A DNA stretch of 64,000 nucleotides from Stutzerimonas nosocomialis (GCF_005876855.1 NZ_QLAE01000027.1:1-64000), one strand, 5' to 3'; counted from the stretch's first letter, positions 48,162 through 60,418 are shown. The notes: a model not told the origin generated them from the sequence alone. Made by a program: numbers and translations.

Positions 48162-49835
48162 ATGCTCGTCCACCTGTCCGTGCACAACTACGCCATCGTC
48201 GAACACCTTGACCTCGAGCTGAAGCGCGGCATGAGCGTGATCACCGGGGAGACCGGCGCGGGCAAGTCGATCATGCTCGACGCCCTCGGTCTGACGCTGG
48301 GGGATCGCGCCGACAGCGCCGTGGTTCGCCCCGGGGCGGACAAGGCCGACATCCTCGCGAGCTTCGATCTGGACGACATCCCCGATGCACGTGCCTGGCT
48401 CGCCGAACGCGACCTGGAAACCGACGGCCCCTGCATCCTGCGCCGGGTGATCACGGCGGAAGGCCGCTCCCGCGGCTATATAAACGGCACGCCCTGCCCG
48501 CAAGGCGACCTCAAGGCGCTCGGTGAACTGCTGATCGACATCCACAGCCAGCACGAGCACCAGTCCCTGCTCAAGCCAGACACCCACCGTCGTCTGCTCG
48601 ACGAGTACAGCGGCAGCCAGGATCTGGCGCGCCAGGTCCAGCTTGCCGCCCAGCGCTGGCGCCAGACGCGTCAGACCCTCGAACGACTGAGCAACAGCAG
48701 CGACGAACAGCGCGCCCGGCATCAGCTGCTCAGCTACCAGCTCGAGGAACTGGAAAACCTCGCCCTCGGCGAAAACGAACTCGAACAGCTGGAGCAGGAG
48801 CACAAGAACCTTGCCAATGCCGATCAGCTGCTCGGCGCCTGCCGCCAGGTGGTGGACCTGTGCAGCGAGAGCGATGCGGGCAACGTGCTCTCCGCGCTGA
48901 CCATGAGCCTGCAGCGCCTGACCGCCTTCCAGAACCAGCCCGGCGCGCTCGGCGAAGCGGTCAACCTGCTGTCCAGTGCGCAGATCCAGGTGGAAGAGGC
49001 GATCGGCGAGCTGAACCGCTTCCTCGATCACTTCGACGCCGACCCCGAACGCCAGCAACTGCTCGAGGAGCGTCTAAACACCATCTATACCCTGGCGCGC
49101 AAACACCGGGTCCAGCCTTCGGAGCTCGGCGCGCTGCAACAGCAGCTGCTCGAGGAAGTCGAAACCCTGAACGCCGATGACGAGGCCGTCGAACGGCTGA
49201 CCGAGGAGCTGGCGGCCTATGCCCGCCACTACGAAGAGAAGGCCACCGAACTGAGCCGCATCCGCCAGGAAGCCGCAGGCCGCCTGGGCAGTGCGGTGGA
49301 AGCGGAAATCCAGCGCCTGGGCATGCCCGGCGGACGGCTTTCGGTCGAACTGAAGCCCGCGGCCGAAGGCGAACTGCATCCCTATGGCCGGGAGCAGGTC
49401 GAGTTTCTCGTCAGCGCCAACCCGGGGCAGCCGCTACGGCCGCTGGCCAAGGTCGCCTCCGGTGGCGAGCTGTCGCGGATCAGCCTGGCGATCCAGGTCA
49501 TCACCGCACAGACCTCGCGCGTGCCGACCCTGGTGTTCGACGAAGTGGACGTCGGCATCGGCGGCCCGACCGCCGAAGTGGTCGGTCAACTGTTGCGCCG
49601 CCTCGGCGAGCGCGGGCAGGTCCTGACCGTGACCCACCTGCCACAGGTGGCAGCGCAGGGGCACCATCACCTGTTCGTGCACAAGGCTCGCGGCAGCGAC
49701 GCCACACGGACCGCAGTGGCGGATCTGGACGGCAATGCACGCATCGAGGAAATCGCCCGCATGCTCGGCGGCGTCGACCTGACCGAGCAGTCCATCGCCC
49801 ACGCCCGCCAGATGGTGACCTCGGCCCAGGCCTGA
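48162..49835 (+). CDS. recN: DNA repair protein RecN
   Basis: 557 residues, an SMC-like ATPase that holds broken DNA ends during double-strand-break repair. Walker A is GETGAGKSIMLDA near residue 30, the central coiled coils run from about 160 to 370, and the C-terminal ABC signature and Walker B are ASGGELSRISLA and LVFDEVDVGIGG. It is under an SOS box and stands divergent from grpE. A bidirectional terminator separates it from convergent fur. Confidence 0.96.
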   Translation: MLVHLSVHNYAIVEHLDLELKRGMSVITGETGAGKSIMLDALGLTLGDRADSAVVRPGADKADILASFDLDDIPDARAWLAERDLETDGPCILRRVITAEGRSRGYINGTPCPQGDLKALGELLIDIHSQHEHQSLLKPDTHRRLLDEYSGSQDLARQVQLAAQRWRQTRQTLERLSNSSDEQRARHQLLSYQLEELENLALGENELEQLEQEHKNLANADQLLGACRQVVDLCSESDAGNVLSALTMSLQRLTAFQNQPGALGEAVNLLSSAQIQVEEAIGELNRFLDHFDADPERQQLLEERLNTIYTLARKHRVQPSELGALQQQLLEEVETLNADDEAVERLTEELAAYARHYEEKATELSRIRQEAAGRLGSAVEAEIQRLGMPGGRLSVELKPAAEGELHPYGREQVEFLVSANPGQPLRPLAKVASGGELSRISLAIQVITAQTSRVPTLVFDEVDVGIGGPTAEVVGQLLRRLGERGQVLTVTHLPQVAAQGHHHLFVHKARGSDATRTAVADLDGNARIEEIARMLGGVDLTEQSIAHARQMVTSAQA

Positions 49836-49849
49836 CGGTCACGCAAACG

Positions 49850-49877
49850 AAAAAGGCGACCCGAAGGTCGCCTTTTT
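49850..49877. terminator. Bidirectional terminator between recN and fur
   Basis: AAAAAGGCGAC/GTCGCCTTTTT with a six-base loop; serves both convergent genes. Confidence 0.9.
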
Positions 49878-49889
49878 CATGAGGCCCGC

Positions 49890-50294
49890 TCAGGCCTTCT
49901 TGCGTACGTACAACACCAGGTTGTGATCGACCAGATCGAACCCGTGGCGGTTGACGATTTCCTTCTGGAGGTTTTCGATCTCCGAGTCGAAGAACTCGAT
50001 CACGTCGCCGGTATCGACGCAGACCATATGGTCGTGGTGGCCGCTGTCGGCCAGCTCGAACACCGCGTGGCCGCCGTCGAAATTGTGTCGAACCACCAGG
50101 CCAGCCGCTTCGAACTGAGTCAGTACTCGATATACCGTTGCCAGACCGACGTCTTCTCCGGCCTCCATCAACGCCTTGTAGACGTCTTCCGCGCTCATGT
50201 GGCGCTGCTCGGTGGTGTCGAGCATCTGTAGGATTTTGACCCGTGGCAGGGTCACCTTGAGGCCAGCTTTGCGTAGTTCGCTATTTTCAACCAT
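49890..50294 (-). CDS. fur: Ferric uptake regulator Fur
   Basis: 134 residues, the usual pseudomonad length. Fe2+-dependent repressor of siderophore and iron-transport genes and of prrF (box at 13631). Winged-helix domain 1-83 with [15 protein letters not shown] as recognition helix; metal-binding residues in the [19 protein letters not shown] segment. There is a single cysteine, as in other Pseudomonas Fur proteins, so no structural Cys4 zinc site. The start MVENSELRK was chosen on family length. Divergent from bamE, the known Pseudomonas arrangement. Confidence 0.97.
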   Translation of the reverse strand: MVENSELRKAGLKVTLPRVKILQMLDTTEQRHMSAEDVYKALMEAGEDVGLATVYRVLTQFEAAGLVVRHNFDGGHAVFELADSGHHDHMVCVDTGDVIEFFDSEIENLQKEIVNRHGFDLVDHNLVLYVRKKA

Positions 50295-50389
50295 GGTCGG
50301 CTTTCTCGCTGCTGCTGTTTCGCAGCCTCCTTCAATGCAGGTATGATCCGGGCTCTTTGCCCAGCCAAGATAGTGGAAGTCACCCACCG

Positions 50390-50908
50390 ATGCAAAACAC
50401 CAAGCTCCTGCTCACCAGCCTGACTTTTGCGGGTCTGGTAGCACTCGCGGGTTGTTCATTTCCCGGCGTGTACAAGGTCGACATTCAACAGGGCAATGTC
50501 GTCACGCAAGACATGATAGACCAGTTGCGTCCTGGAATGACCCGACGCCAAGTGCGGTTTATCATGGGCAACCCCTTGATCACGGACACCTTCCACGCCA
50601 ACCGCTGGGACTATGTCTACAGCATCCAGCCAGGCGGCAGCCGTCGCCAGCAGGAACGCATGAGCCTGATTTTCAGCGACAACGACCAGCTGATCGGACT
50701 GTCCGGCGACTTCGTACCCGGCGTGAGCCGGGACGAGGCGATCCTTGGCACCGATACCGGCGCAGCGCCGGCGCCCCCCGCAGCCGCTCAGCCCGCCGAA
50801 CCGGCTCCCGCACCTGGATCGCTGCAGGAGCAGATCCAGCGCGAAGTCGATGAGGCCGAAGCCGTTCCGGTGCCGTCGCCCGAGCCGCTCGACACCAACG
50901 CGCAGTAA
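50390..50908 (+). CDS. bamE: BamE/OmlA outer-membrane lipoprotein
   Basis: 172 residues. A lipoprotein of the BAM complex that inserts outer-membrane beta-barrels. Signal peptide with a good lipobox (ALAGC), so mature lipidated Cys near residue 22. SmpA/OmlA domain: [17 protein letters not shown] and [17 protein letters not shown], then NRWDYVYSI. The C terminus extends into a Pro/Ala-rich, acidic tail absent from E. coli BamE. TATGAT at 50342-50347 is a likely -10. Followed by a terminator. Confidence 0.94.
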   Translation: MQNTKLLLTSLTFAGLVALAGCSFPGVYKVDIQQGNVVTQDMIDQLRPGMTRRQVRFIMGNPLITDTFHANRWDYVYSIQPGGSRRQQERMSLIFSDNDQLIGLSGDFVPGVSRDEAILGTDTGAAPAPPAAAQPAEPAPAPGSLQEQIQREVDEAEAVPVPSPEPLDTNAQ

Positions 50909-50919
50909 CCTGCGCACAC

Positions 50920-50947
50920 AAAAAAGCCCGGCACCGCCGGGCTTTTT
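50920..50947. terminator. Bidirectional terminator between bamE and rnfH
   Basis: AAAAAGCCCGGC/GCCGGGCTTTTT with a three-base loop, 12 bases past the bamE stop and 14 bases from the rnfH stop. Confidence 0.9.
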
Positions 50948-50960
50948 CACGAGGGCGACG

Positions 50961-51278
50961 CTAGCTCGCCTGCTGCGCCTTGCGCTTGGCCGCCTCGGCG
51001 GCGCGCTGCTTGCGGACCTCCTTGGGGTCGGCGATCAGCGGGCGATAGATCTCCACTCGCTCCCCCTCCTCCAGTACCCGCTCGTCGGGCCTGGCGACCG
51101 CCTTGCCGAAAATGCCAAGGGGCGCGGCCTGCAGATCGAGGCCGGGAAAATGCTGCTCCATTGCGGAGCGCAGGACGGCTTCGCGAACGGTGGCGCCTTC
51201 GGGCAGATTCAGGCGCAGCAGCACCTGCTTGTCCGCCAGCGCATAAACGACTTCGACGGCGATCGTCGCCTCAGCCAT
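50961..51278 (-). CDS. rnfH: RnfH/UPF0125 family protein
   Basis: 105 residues, a ubiquitin-like beta-grasp protein of unknown function, usually beside ratA, whose antitoxin role has been proposed but not generally supported. Motifs: [50 protein letters not shown]. The C-terminal tail is Ala/Lys/Arg-rich. The start MAEATIAV lies inside the end of ratA (8-base overlap), and the frame shift between the two implies translational coupling. Confidence 0.9.
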   Translation of the reverse strand: MAEATIAVEVVYALADKQVLLRLNLPEGATVREAVLRSAMEQHFPGLDLQAAPLGIFGKAVARPDERVLEEGERVEIYRPLIADPKEVRKQRAAEAAKRKAQQAS

Positions 51279-51705
51279 AGAGCTTCTTGGCCCGCTCGCA
51301 GAAGGCATCCACCAGGCTGTTGGCCGCCTGGTTGAACAGCGGCCCGAGGGTGGCCTTGACCAGCGGCCCGGCGTAATCGAAGGTCAGGTCGAGACTGATC
51401 TTGCAGGCCTTCTCCCCGAGCGCCTTGAACTCCCAGATGCCATGCAGGTGGCTGAAGGGGCCTTCCTCGAGTGTCATCTCGATACGCTTGCCCGGCTCCA
51501 GGTCGTTGCGCGTCATGAACCGCTGGCTGAGCCCAGCCTTGGCGACGGTCATGCTGGCCCGCATCTGCGTTTCGCTCTCCGACAGCACCTCGGTGGCCGA
51601 GCACCAGGGCAGGAACTGGGGGTAGCTGGCCACGTCGTTGACCATGTCGAACAGTGCCTGTGCCGGATAAGGCAGCAAGGCCGAGCGCTGAATGTGAGTC
51701 GTCAT
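51271..51705 (-). CDS. ratA: RatA, START-like/coenzyme Q-binding domain protein
   Basis: 144 residues with a polyketide-cyclase/COQ10 START-like fold. E. coli RatA was reported to inhibit subunit joining, and eukaryotic COQ10 binds ubiquinone; which role applies here is unknown. Motifs: [50 protein letters not shown]. The start MTTHIQRS agrees with family length. Divergent from smpB; its stop overlaps rnfH. Confidence 0.92.
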   Translation of the reverse strand: MTTHIQRSALLPYPAQALFDMVNDVASYPQFLPWCSATEVLSESETQMRASMTVAKAGLSQRFMTRNDLEPGKRIEMTLEEGPFSHLHGIWEFKALGEKACKISLDLTFDYAGPLVKATLGPLFNQAANSLVDAFCERAKKLYG

Positions 51706-51930
51706 CGATTGGAGTTGCTCTATTGCGTAGGCCAGGGGCCGGGACCAGCATGCGAACCGGTACGAACACACGCCCGCCGCCGCAGGAGCATCACGCTCCG
51801 GCGCTCGGCGGGCCTGGAAAGACCCCATTGTCCGGGATTAGCCGCGGCCCCTCAAGCTCGCCCGCCTGGCCGGGGCGCCCACCGGCATCGATCGTTCATC
51901 GCCGTTATCGCCAGCCGCAGCGTCGCCCCC

Positions 51931-51936
51931 TATAAT
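51931..51936 (+). promoter_or_regulatory. smpB -10 box adjacent to the start codon
   Basis: TATAAT nine bases before the smpB ATG, leaving a 5' leader of only a few bases and no room for a ribosome-binding site. No clear -35 is seen. Confidence 0.55.
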
Positions 51937-51945
51937 GCGGGCCCT

Positions 51946-52428
51946 ATGGCCAAACAAAAGAAACAACCCTCCGGGACGATCGCGCTTAACAAGAAAGCGC
52001 TCCACGACTACTTCATCGAGCAGAAATTCGAGGCGGGTCTTGCCTTGGCTGGCTGGGAGGTGAAGAGCCTGCGCGCCGGCAAGGCGCAGCTGGTGGACAG
52101 CTACGTACTGCTCAAGGATGGCGAGGCCTGGCTGCTCGGCAGCCACATCACGCCCCTGACCACCGCCAGCACCCACGTCATCGCCGATCCGACACGCACC
52201 CGCAAGCTGCTGCTGCACAAGCGCGAACTCGGCAAGCTGTTCGGCGCGGTACAGCAGAAGGGCTATGCCTGCGTGGCGCTTTCGCTGTACTGGAAAAAGC
52301 ACCTGATCAAGTGCGAAATCGCACTCGCCAAGGGCAAGAAGGAATTCGACAAGCGCCACACCGAGAAGGAGCGCGACTCGGCCCGCGAGATCCAGCGGGC
52401 CATGCGCACCAAGGGCAAGGAAGACTGA
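51946..52428 (+). CDS. smpB: SsrA-binding protein SmpB
   Basis: 160 residues. Escorts tmRNA to stalled ribosomes for trans-translation; the partner RNA lies at 59943-60320. OB-fold core: [32 protein letters not shown] and [15 protein letters not shown]; the basic C-terminal tail [21 protein letters not shown] enters the mRNA channel. The start MAKQKKQ is standard. The promoter -10 lies nine bases upstream, so the mRNA may be leaderless. Confidence 0.97.
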   Translation: MAKQKKQPSGTIALNKKALHDYFIEQKFEAGLALAGWEVKSLRAGKAQLVDSYVLLKDGEAWLLGSHITPLTTASTHVIADPTRTRKLLLHKRELGKLFGAVQQKGYACVALSLYWKKHLIKCEIALAKGKKEFDKRHTEKERDSAREIQRAMRTKGKED

Positions 52429-52440
52429 CCGCAGCGCCGG

Positions 52441-53235
52441 TCAGGGCTTGACCTGCTCGCCACGCCCGGCGCCGGTGCGACGCTGGGCACGGGCCAGGCG
52501 CTGCGCCTCCTGCTGCCCCTCCGCCAGCACCTCCTGCACGTAGTGGATATGCCTGTTCGATATCGCCCGGGCCTCTTCCGCACGCCTTTCGACGATCGCC
52601 TCGAACAGCTCGCGATGCTGGTTCATCAGCATGTCGCGGGTCTCGCTGCGCAACGCGTACATCCCGCCGATGTTGGTGACCACGTTGCGCTTGAGCAGAT
52701 CGAACAGGCCGCGAATCGTATGCAGCAGGACCGCGTTGTGACTGGCCTCGGCAATGGCCAGGTGGAAGGACGCATCGGCGGCGCCCTCCTCGGCCCGGGT
52801 CACGGTCCCGATACGGGTATAGCAGTCCTGTAGCGCCTCGAAGGCCACCCGCAAGCGGCCATGATCGAGCGCGGTGGCGCGCAGCGCCGCGTAATAGGCG
52901 CAGGCCCCCTCGAGCGTGTGCCGGAACTCCAGCAGGTCGCGCTGGGCATCGGTGTTGCTGCCCAGCAACTGCAGCAAGGGATCGCTGAAGGTCGATCCGA
53001 GCGACTCGGCAACGAAGGTCCCGCCGCCGTGCCGGCTCACCACCAGCCCCTTGGCCGCCAGCTTCTGCATCGCTTCGCGCAGCGAAGGGCGGGAGACGCC
53101 GAACTGTTCGGCCAGCGCGCGTTCGGCCGGAAGCCGTTCGCCGGCCTTCAAGGTGCCTTCGAGAATCATCGTTTCGAGCTGCATGACGATGTCGTCGGCC
53201 AGGCGACGCTGTCGAACCACACCCACTTCCATCAT
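52441..53235 (-). CDS. lldR: LldR, GntR/FadR-family regulator of lactate utilisation
   Basis: 264 residues. GntR winged helix at the N terminus (RLADDIVMQLETMILEG, LPAERALAEQFGVSRPSLREAM) and an FCD ligand-binding domain (LLEFRHTLEGACAYYAA, FHLAIAEASHNAVL, NQHRELFEAI) with conserved metal-binding Asp/His positions. In Pseudomonas LldR represses the adjacent lldP-lldD-dld operon, and L- or D-lactate relieves this. Two matching operators lie in the divergent region. Two ATG codons are adjacent; either could start. Confidence 0.93.
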   Translation of the reverse strand: MMEVGVVRQRRLADDIVMQLETMILEGTLKAGERLPAERALAEQFGVSRPSLREAMQKLAAKGLVVSRHGGGTFVAESLGSTFSDPLLQLLGSNTDAQRDLLEFRHTLEGACAYYAALRATALDHGRLRVAFEALQDCYTRIGTVTRAEEGAADASFHLAIAEASHNAVLLHTIRGLFDLLKRNVVTNIGGMYALRSETRDMLMNQHRELFEAIVERRAEEARAISNRHIHYVQEVLAEGQQEAQRLARAQRRTGAGRGEQVKP

Positions 53236-53242
53236 TCCACCA

Positions 53243-53257
53243 CTGGTAAGACCAATT
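53243..53257. promoter_or_regulatory. LldR operator, proximal to lldR
   Basis: CTGGTAAGACCAATT, a near-palindromic copy of the TTGGTNNNACCAA LldR consensus, eight bases from the lldR start. Probably used for autoregulation and looping. Confidence 0.7.
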
Positions 53258-53381
53258 TTTATTTCCGCAAAGCCTAGCGGCCGACACCCTGCCCAGCAAG
53301 CCGATGGCGTACGACCAAAGTCTAATAAGGCCAGATTGACGCAGCAGCGGCGCTGCTCTTAGGCTGACATCTCTTCGCTGT

Positions 53382-53400
53382 AAATTGGTATTACCAATTT
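53382..53400. promoter_or_regulatory. LldR operator overlapping the lldP promoter
   Basis: Perfect palindrome AAATTGGTATTACCAATTT centred on 53391. Its right half forms the -35 (TTACCA, 53391-53396) of a promoter with TATAAA at 53414-53419 (17-base spacer), so bound LldR would exclude RNA polymerase. Confidence 0.88.
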
Positions 53401-53433
53401 ACAAGTTTCCAACTATAAAAGAAGAAGAGACCC

Positions 53434-53505
53434 ATGCCCCAACCGCCTCGCTCCGTGCTGTCGTATCCCCCATTGCTCCTGAACGCCAGGGGGAATGATG
53501 TCTAA
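53434..53505 (+). CDS. Possible 23-codon leader peptide before lldP
   Basis: ATG at 53434 opens a 23-codon frame ([16 protein letters not shown] then NARGNDV) with a GAAGAAGAG stretch upstream. It ends TAA at 53503-53505, overlapping the first codons of lldP, which begins at 53495 in another frame. The overlap would allow translational coupling. Proline-rich content could make ribosomes pause. Expression is not shown. Confidence 0.35.
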   Translation: MPQPPRSVLSYPPLLLNARGNDV

Positions 53506-55192
53506 CGGCCTCCTCGCCTTCTTCGCCTTCTCGCCGATCCTCCTGGCCGCCATCCTGCTGGTGGGCCTGCGTTGGCCGGCCAAGCGGGCCATGCCGCTGG
53601 TCTACCTGATCACCGCTGCCATCGCCCTGTTCGTCTGGGACATGAGCGTCAACCGCATCCTCGCCTCGACCCTGCAGGGTCTGGTGATCACCGCCGGCGT
53701 GCTGTGGATCATCTTCGGCGCCATCCTGCTGCTCAACACCCTCAAGCGCTCGGGCGGCATCAGCGCCATCCGCGCCGGGTTCGCCACCATCAGTCCGGAC
53801 CGCCGCATCCAGGCCATCATCATCGCCTGGCTGTTCGGCTGCTTCATCGAGGGCGCTTCCGGCTGGGGCACCACCGCCGCCATCGCCGCGCCGCTGCTGG
53901 TGGCCATCGGCTTCCCGGCCCTCGCGGCAGTACTCATGGGCATGCTGGTCCAGAGCACGCCGGTGTCCTATGGCGCGGTGGGTACGCCCATCCTCATCGG
54001 TATCACCGGCGGCCTGGACACGGCCACGGTGGGGAGCGAACTGGTCGCCCAGGGCTCGAGCTGGGACGCCTACCTGCAGCTGATCACCAGTGAAGTGGCG
54101 ATCATCCATGCCATCGTCGGCACGCTGATGCCCTTCATCATGGCGGTGATGCTGACCCGCTTCTTTGGCAAGGAGCGCAGCTGGCGCGCCGCCTTCGACG
54201 TGCTGCCGTTCGCCCTGTTCGCCGGCCTCGCCTTCACCCTGCCCTACGCCGCTACCGGCGTCTTCCTCGGCCCCGAGTTCCCGTCGATGCTCGGCGGGCT
54301 GGTCGGCCTGGCGATCGTGACCACCGCGGCTCGTGCGGGCTTCCTGATACCGAAGACGGTCTGGGACTTCCCCGAGCCCAAGCAGTGGCCGAGCGAATGG
54401 ATGAGCACGGTCGAGATGAAGCTGGACGAACTCACCAGCAAGCCGATGAGCACCTTCAAGGCCTGGCTGCCCTACGTACTGGTCGGCCTGCTGCTGGTGA
54501 TCACCCGCGTATTCCCGCAAGTCGGCGAGCCGCTCAAGGCCGTGGTGCTGGTGTTCTCCAACATTCTCGGGGAAACGGGCATCAACGGCGATTTCATGCC
54601 GCTCTACCTGCCCGGCGGGATCATGGTGGTGGTCGCCATCGCCACCGTCTTTCTGCACGGCATGAAGCCGAGCGAGCTGCCCAAGGCGATCGGCGAGTCG
54701 AGCAAGGTGCTGGTGGGCGCCGGCTTCGTGCTGCTGTTCACCGTGCCGATGGTGCGCATCATGATCAACTCCGGCATCAATGCCGCAGAGCTGGCAAGCA
54801 TGCCGATCACCATGGCCCGCTTCGTCGCCGACGCGGTCGGCCCGGTCTATCCGCTGCTGGCGCCGAGCATCGGCGCGCTGGGCGCCTTCCTCGCCGGCTC
54901 CAACACGGTGAGCAACATGATGCTCAGCCAGTTCCAGTTCGGCGTCGCGCAGAACCTCGGCATTTCCAGCGCGCTCATCGTCGCGGTGCAGGCGATCGGT
55001 GCTGCGGCGGGCAACATGGTGGCCATCCACAACGTGGTCGCCGCCTCGGCCACCGTGGGCCTGCTCGGCCGCGAAGGCATCACGCTGCGCAAGACCGTCT
55101 GGCCGATGCTGTACTACGTGCTGTTCACCGGCGTGATCGCGTTGATCGCCGTGTACTGGCTGGGGGTCAGCGACCCTCTGGTCAGCCTTTGA
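53495..55192 (+). CDS. lldP: L-lactate permease LldP
   Basis: 565 residues. Lactate permease family, proton-coupled import of L- and D-lactate (and glycolate). Thirteen or more hydrophobic segments; family motifs [20 protein letters not shown] and [18 protein letters not shown] are present, along with [21 protein letters not shown] near the C terminus. Two consecutive ATG codons follow an AGGGGGA site; the first is used here. Starts the lldP-lldD-dld operon. Confidence 0.95.
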   Translation: MMSNGLLAFFAFSPILLAAILLVGLRWPAKRAMPLVYLITAAIALFVWDMSVNRILASTLQGLVITAGVLWIIFGAILLLNTLKRSGGISAIRAGFATISPDRRIQAIIIAWLFGCFIEGASGWGTTAAIAAPLLVAIGFPALAAVLMGMLVQSTPVSYGAVGTPILIGITGGLDTATVGSELVAQGSSWDAYLQLITSEVAIIHAIVGTLMPFIMAVMLTRFFGKERSWRAAFDVLPFALFAGLAFTLPYAATGVFLGPEFPSMLGGLVGLAIVTTAARAGFLIPKTVWDFPEPKQWPSEWMSTVEMKLDELTSKPMSTFKAWLPYVLVGLLLVITRVFPQVGEPLKAVVLVFSNILGETGINGDFMPLYLPGGIMVVVAIATVFLHGMKPSELPKAIGESSKVLVGAGFVLLFTVPMVRIMINSGINAAELASMPITMARFVADAVGPVYPLLAPSIGALGAFLAGSNTVSNMMLSQFQFGVAQNLGISSALIVAVQAIGAAAGNMVAIHNVVAASATVGLLGREGITLRKTVWPMLYYVLFTGVIALIAVYWLGVSDPLVSL

Positions 55193-55280
55193 CCGCCGTC
55201 CGCCCCGACCTTCGCCGCGCCCGCGGGGCGAAGGTCATTCACCCCATCCTTTCAAGCGCTTCCGAACCGGTGTGCATCCC

Positions 55281-56435
55281 ATGATCATTTCTGCCTCTAC
55301 CGACTACCGTGCCGCTGCAAAACGCAAGCTTCCGCCCTTCCTGTTCCACTACATCGACGGCGGCGCCTATGCCGAATACACCATGCGCCGCAACGTCGAC
55401 GACCTCAGCAGCGTGGCCCTGCGCCAGCGCGTGCTGCGCAACATGTCGGAGCTGACGCTGGAGACCCAGCTGTTCGGCGAGACCCTGTCGATGCCGGTGG
55501 CGCTGGCCCCGGTCGGCCTGTGCGGCATGTTCGCCCGCCGCGGCGAGGTCCAGGCGGCCAAGGCCGCGGCGGCCAAGGGCATCCCCTTCACGCTGTCGAC
55601 GGTTTCGGTCTGCCCGATCGAGGAAGTCGCACCGGCGATCAACCGCCCCATGTGGTTCCAGCTCTACGTGCTCAAGGACCGCGGCTTCATGAAGAACGCC
55701 CTGGAGCGCGCCAAGGCCGCCGGGGTCAAGACGCTGGTGTTCACCGTCGACATGCCCACCCCCGGCGCCCGCTACCGCGACGCCCATTCCGGCATGAGCG
55801 GCGAGCGTGCCGCCCTGCGCCGCATGCTGCAGGCCATGACCCACCCGGCCTGGGCCTGGGACGTCGGCCTGAAGGGCAAGCCGCACGACCTCGGCAACAT
55901 CTCCACCTACCGCGGCCATCCGACCGGGCTGGAGGACTATATCGGCTGGCTGGCGAACAACTTCGACCCGTCCATCTCCTGGAAGGATCTGGAGTGGATC
56001 CGCGACTTCTGGGAAGGCCCGATGATCATCAAGGGCATTCTCGATGCGGACGACGCGCGCGACGCGGTGCGCTTCGGTGCCGATGGCATCGTCGTGTCCA
56101 ACCACGGCGGCCGCCAGCTCGACGGCGTGCTTTCCAGTGCGCGGGCGATGCCGGAGATCGCCGACGCGGTCAAGGGCGACCTGAAGATCCTTGCCGACTC
56201 GGGCATCCGTACCGGCCTGGACGTGGTTCGCATGATCGCGCTGGGCGCTGACACCGTGCTGCTCGGCCGTGCCTTCATCTACGCGCTGGCCACCGCCGGT
56301 GCCGCCGGGGTGACCAACCTGCTGAACCTGATCGAGAAGGAGATGCGCGTGGCCATGGTGCTCACCGGCGCCAAGTCCATCAGCGAGATCAGCCGCGATT
56401 CGCTGGTGCCGCAGGCCGGCTCGGTCATCGGCTGA
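55281..56435 (+). CDS. lldD: L-lactate dehydrogenase LldD (FMN, quinone-linked)
   Basis: 384 residues. Membrane-associated flavoenzyme that oxidises L-lactate to pyruvate and passes electrons to quinone. Alpha-hydroxy-acid oxidase barrel: [42 protein letters not shown], and the active-site histidine and arginine in [11 protein letters not shown] near residue 277. The start MIISAST matches E. coli LldD. No strong ribosome-binding site is seen. It follows lldP by 88 bases. Confidence 0.96.
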   Translation: MIISASTDYRAAAKRKLPPFLFHYIDGGAYAEYTMRRNVDDLSSVALRQRVLRNMSELTLETQLFGETLSMPVALAPVGLCGMFARRGEVQAAKAAAAKGIPFTLSTVSVCPIEEVAPAINRPMWFQLYVLKDRGFMKNALERAKAAGVKTLVFTVDMPTPGARYRDAHSGMSGERAALRRMLQAMTHPAWAWDVGLKGKPHDLGNISTYRGHPTGLEDYIGWLANNFDPSISWKDLEWIRDFWEGPMIIKGILDADDARDAVRFGADGIVVSNHGGRQLDGVLSSARAMPEIADAVKGDLKILADSGIRTGLDVVRMIALGADTVLLGRAFIYALATAGAAGVTNLLNLIEKEMRVAMVLTGAKSISEISRDSLVPQAGSVIG

Positions 56436-56472
56436 GCCTTTCGCGCCCGTCCCGCACACTTCCGGAGCCGCC

Positions 56473-59313
<2,841 letters not shown>

Positions 59314-59497
59314 TCAGAGCGCGCCTGGCAGTGGCGGCGCCGCCAAGCGCAACGGCTCGTCCCCTCGATGAAACGCTTTAGCCCCACCGCAGTCCCACGT
59401 TAGAGCCCGGAACACAAGGGCCCTAACCGCTCGGCAGCTCCTGCAAGCCGTATCGCGCCAGCCAGCCGGGATGACCATTATGTCTGGAGGACTCACG

Positions 59498-59803
59498 ATG
59501 AAACGCTTCGCTATGCTCGCGACCGCCGCACTGCTCGCCAGCCCCGCCGCCTTCGCCGCGGACAAGGACCTGTGTCAGATCAACATGCAGGAAATCCAGG
59601 ACAACATGACCACCAGCCAGGCCACGCTCGGCGAGCCGGCCCGCAGCCAGGTCGAGGAATACACCAACCAGGCGCGCGAGGCCCAGCAAGCCGGCGACAC
59701 CGAAAAATGCATCACCCTGACCACCCAGGCCCTGCAACGCCTCAAAGGCCCGGGCAGCTCCGAGAGCGGCACCGCCGGCTCCTCGTCGGGCACCAGCAAC
59801 TGA
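59498..59803 (+). CDS. Small secreted protein of unknown function
   Basis: 101 residues. Signal peptide about 1-20 (ending AAFA), then a short helical region with two cysteines (LCQINM and KCITL), consistent with one disulfide, and a Gly/Ser-rich tail (GPGSSESGTAGSSSG). I do not recognise a named family. CTGGAGG lies seven bases before the ATG, better placed than for the ATG nine codons upstream. It stands alone between the lld operon and ssrA. Confidence 0.78.
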   Translation: MKRFAMLATAALLASPAAFAADKDLCQINMQEIQDNMTTSQATLGEPARSQVEEYTNQAREAQQAGDTEKCITLTTQALQRLKGPGSSESGTAGSSSGTSN

Positions 59804-60036
59804 CGACCATGGGGCCAGCACCCTGGCCCCTGGAACCCACCCTTGAAAAGCCGCGCGGCCGCATCCATCTCGTCGCCTGAGGGTTCGACGTGGCCGAGAC
59901 ATTGGCGTAGACTACGCGTTCGACATCCCCTCGCGGATGTTCGGGGCCGATTAGGATTCGACGCCGGTAACAAAACTCTAGGTGCATGCCGAGTTGGTAA
60001 CAGAACTCGTAAATCCACTGTTGCAAACTTATAGTT

Positions 60037-60078
60037 GCCAACGACGACAACTACGAAGGGTACGCGCTAGCCGCCTAA
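60037..60078 (+). other. tmRNA-encoded proteolysis tag reading frame
   Basis: Resume codon GCC through TAA: A-N-D-D-N-Y-E-G-Y-A-L-A-A. Three residues longer than the P. aeruginosa tag as I recall it (ANDDNYALAA). Confidence 0.9.
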
Positions 60079-60295
60079 CCTTCATCTGGTCGCTTCGGCG
60101 CCAGCGGTCACTAGGGGATGCCTGTAAACCCGAAATGACCGTCAGATAGAACAGGATCGCCGCCAAGTTCGCTGCAGACGTAACGGCTAAAACTCATGCA
60201 GCTCGCTCCAAGCACCCTGCCAATCGGGCGGCGCGGAGTTAACTCAGTAGGTTGGATAAGCATGTAGTACCGACAGTGGAGAGCTGGCGGACGGG

Positions 60296-60320
60296 GGTTC
60301 AAATCCCCCCGGCTCCACCA
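60296..60320 (+). other. Probable attachment site: 3' end of ssrA
   Basis: The T-arm/acceptor end of ssrA (GGTTCAAATCCCCCCGGCTC then CACCA) is a common target for tyrosine integrases, and a recombinase gene begins 98 bases after it. The ssrA gene remains intact, as expected for attL. The matching attR would be a copy of part of this sequence beyond the right edge; none is in the window. Confidence 0.6.
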
Positions 60321-60330
60321 ATTCAACACT

Positions 60331-60355
60331 GAAACCCGTCTAGAACGCGGGTTTC
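60331..60355 (+). terminator. Hairpin just past ssrA
   Basis: GAAACCCG (60331-60338) and CGGGTTTC (60348-60355), nine-base loop. No T tract follows. Could be the ssrA terminator or, if the element boundary lies inside ssrA, a recombinase-related structure. Confidence 0.5.
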
Positions 60356-60375
60356 AGCCCAGATTTGATGGCATT

Positions 60376-60403
60376 GGATTACTCACAGTCCGTCTGTGAA
60401 TCC
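60376..60403. repeat. Inverted repeat upstream of the first recombinase
   Basis: TCACAG (60383-60388) and CTGTGA (60394-60399) around TCCGT, flanked by GGATT and ATCC that extend the symmetry with a small bulge. It lies just before the recombinase start and could be an operator or a recombinase-binding arm. Confidence 0.45.
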
Positions 60404-60418
60404 AAAAGGTATGCCATC

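Larger units (their letters stand above)
59943..60320 (+). ncRNA. ssrA: Transfer-messenger RNA (tmRNA)
   Basis: 378 bases, one-piece type. The 5' GGGGCCG pairs with the 3' CGGCTCC before encoded ACCA, and GGTTCAAATCC is the T loop. The tag reading frame starts GCC at 60037 and ends TAA at 60076-60078, giving ANDDNYEGYALAA; with the alanine charged on tmRNA it marks stalled proteins for proteolysis ending in the usual ALAA. Functions with SmpB (51946-52428). A weak promoter (TTCGAC 59884, TAGACT 59908) may lie upstream. The 3' end is the apparent integration site of the element to the right. Confidence 0.97.

Noticed and set aside
60331-60355. Hairpin after ssrA as an insertion-sequence end
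   Set aside because: No transposase and no matching terminal repeat nearby; a terminator or recombinase-site explanation is simpler.
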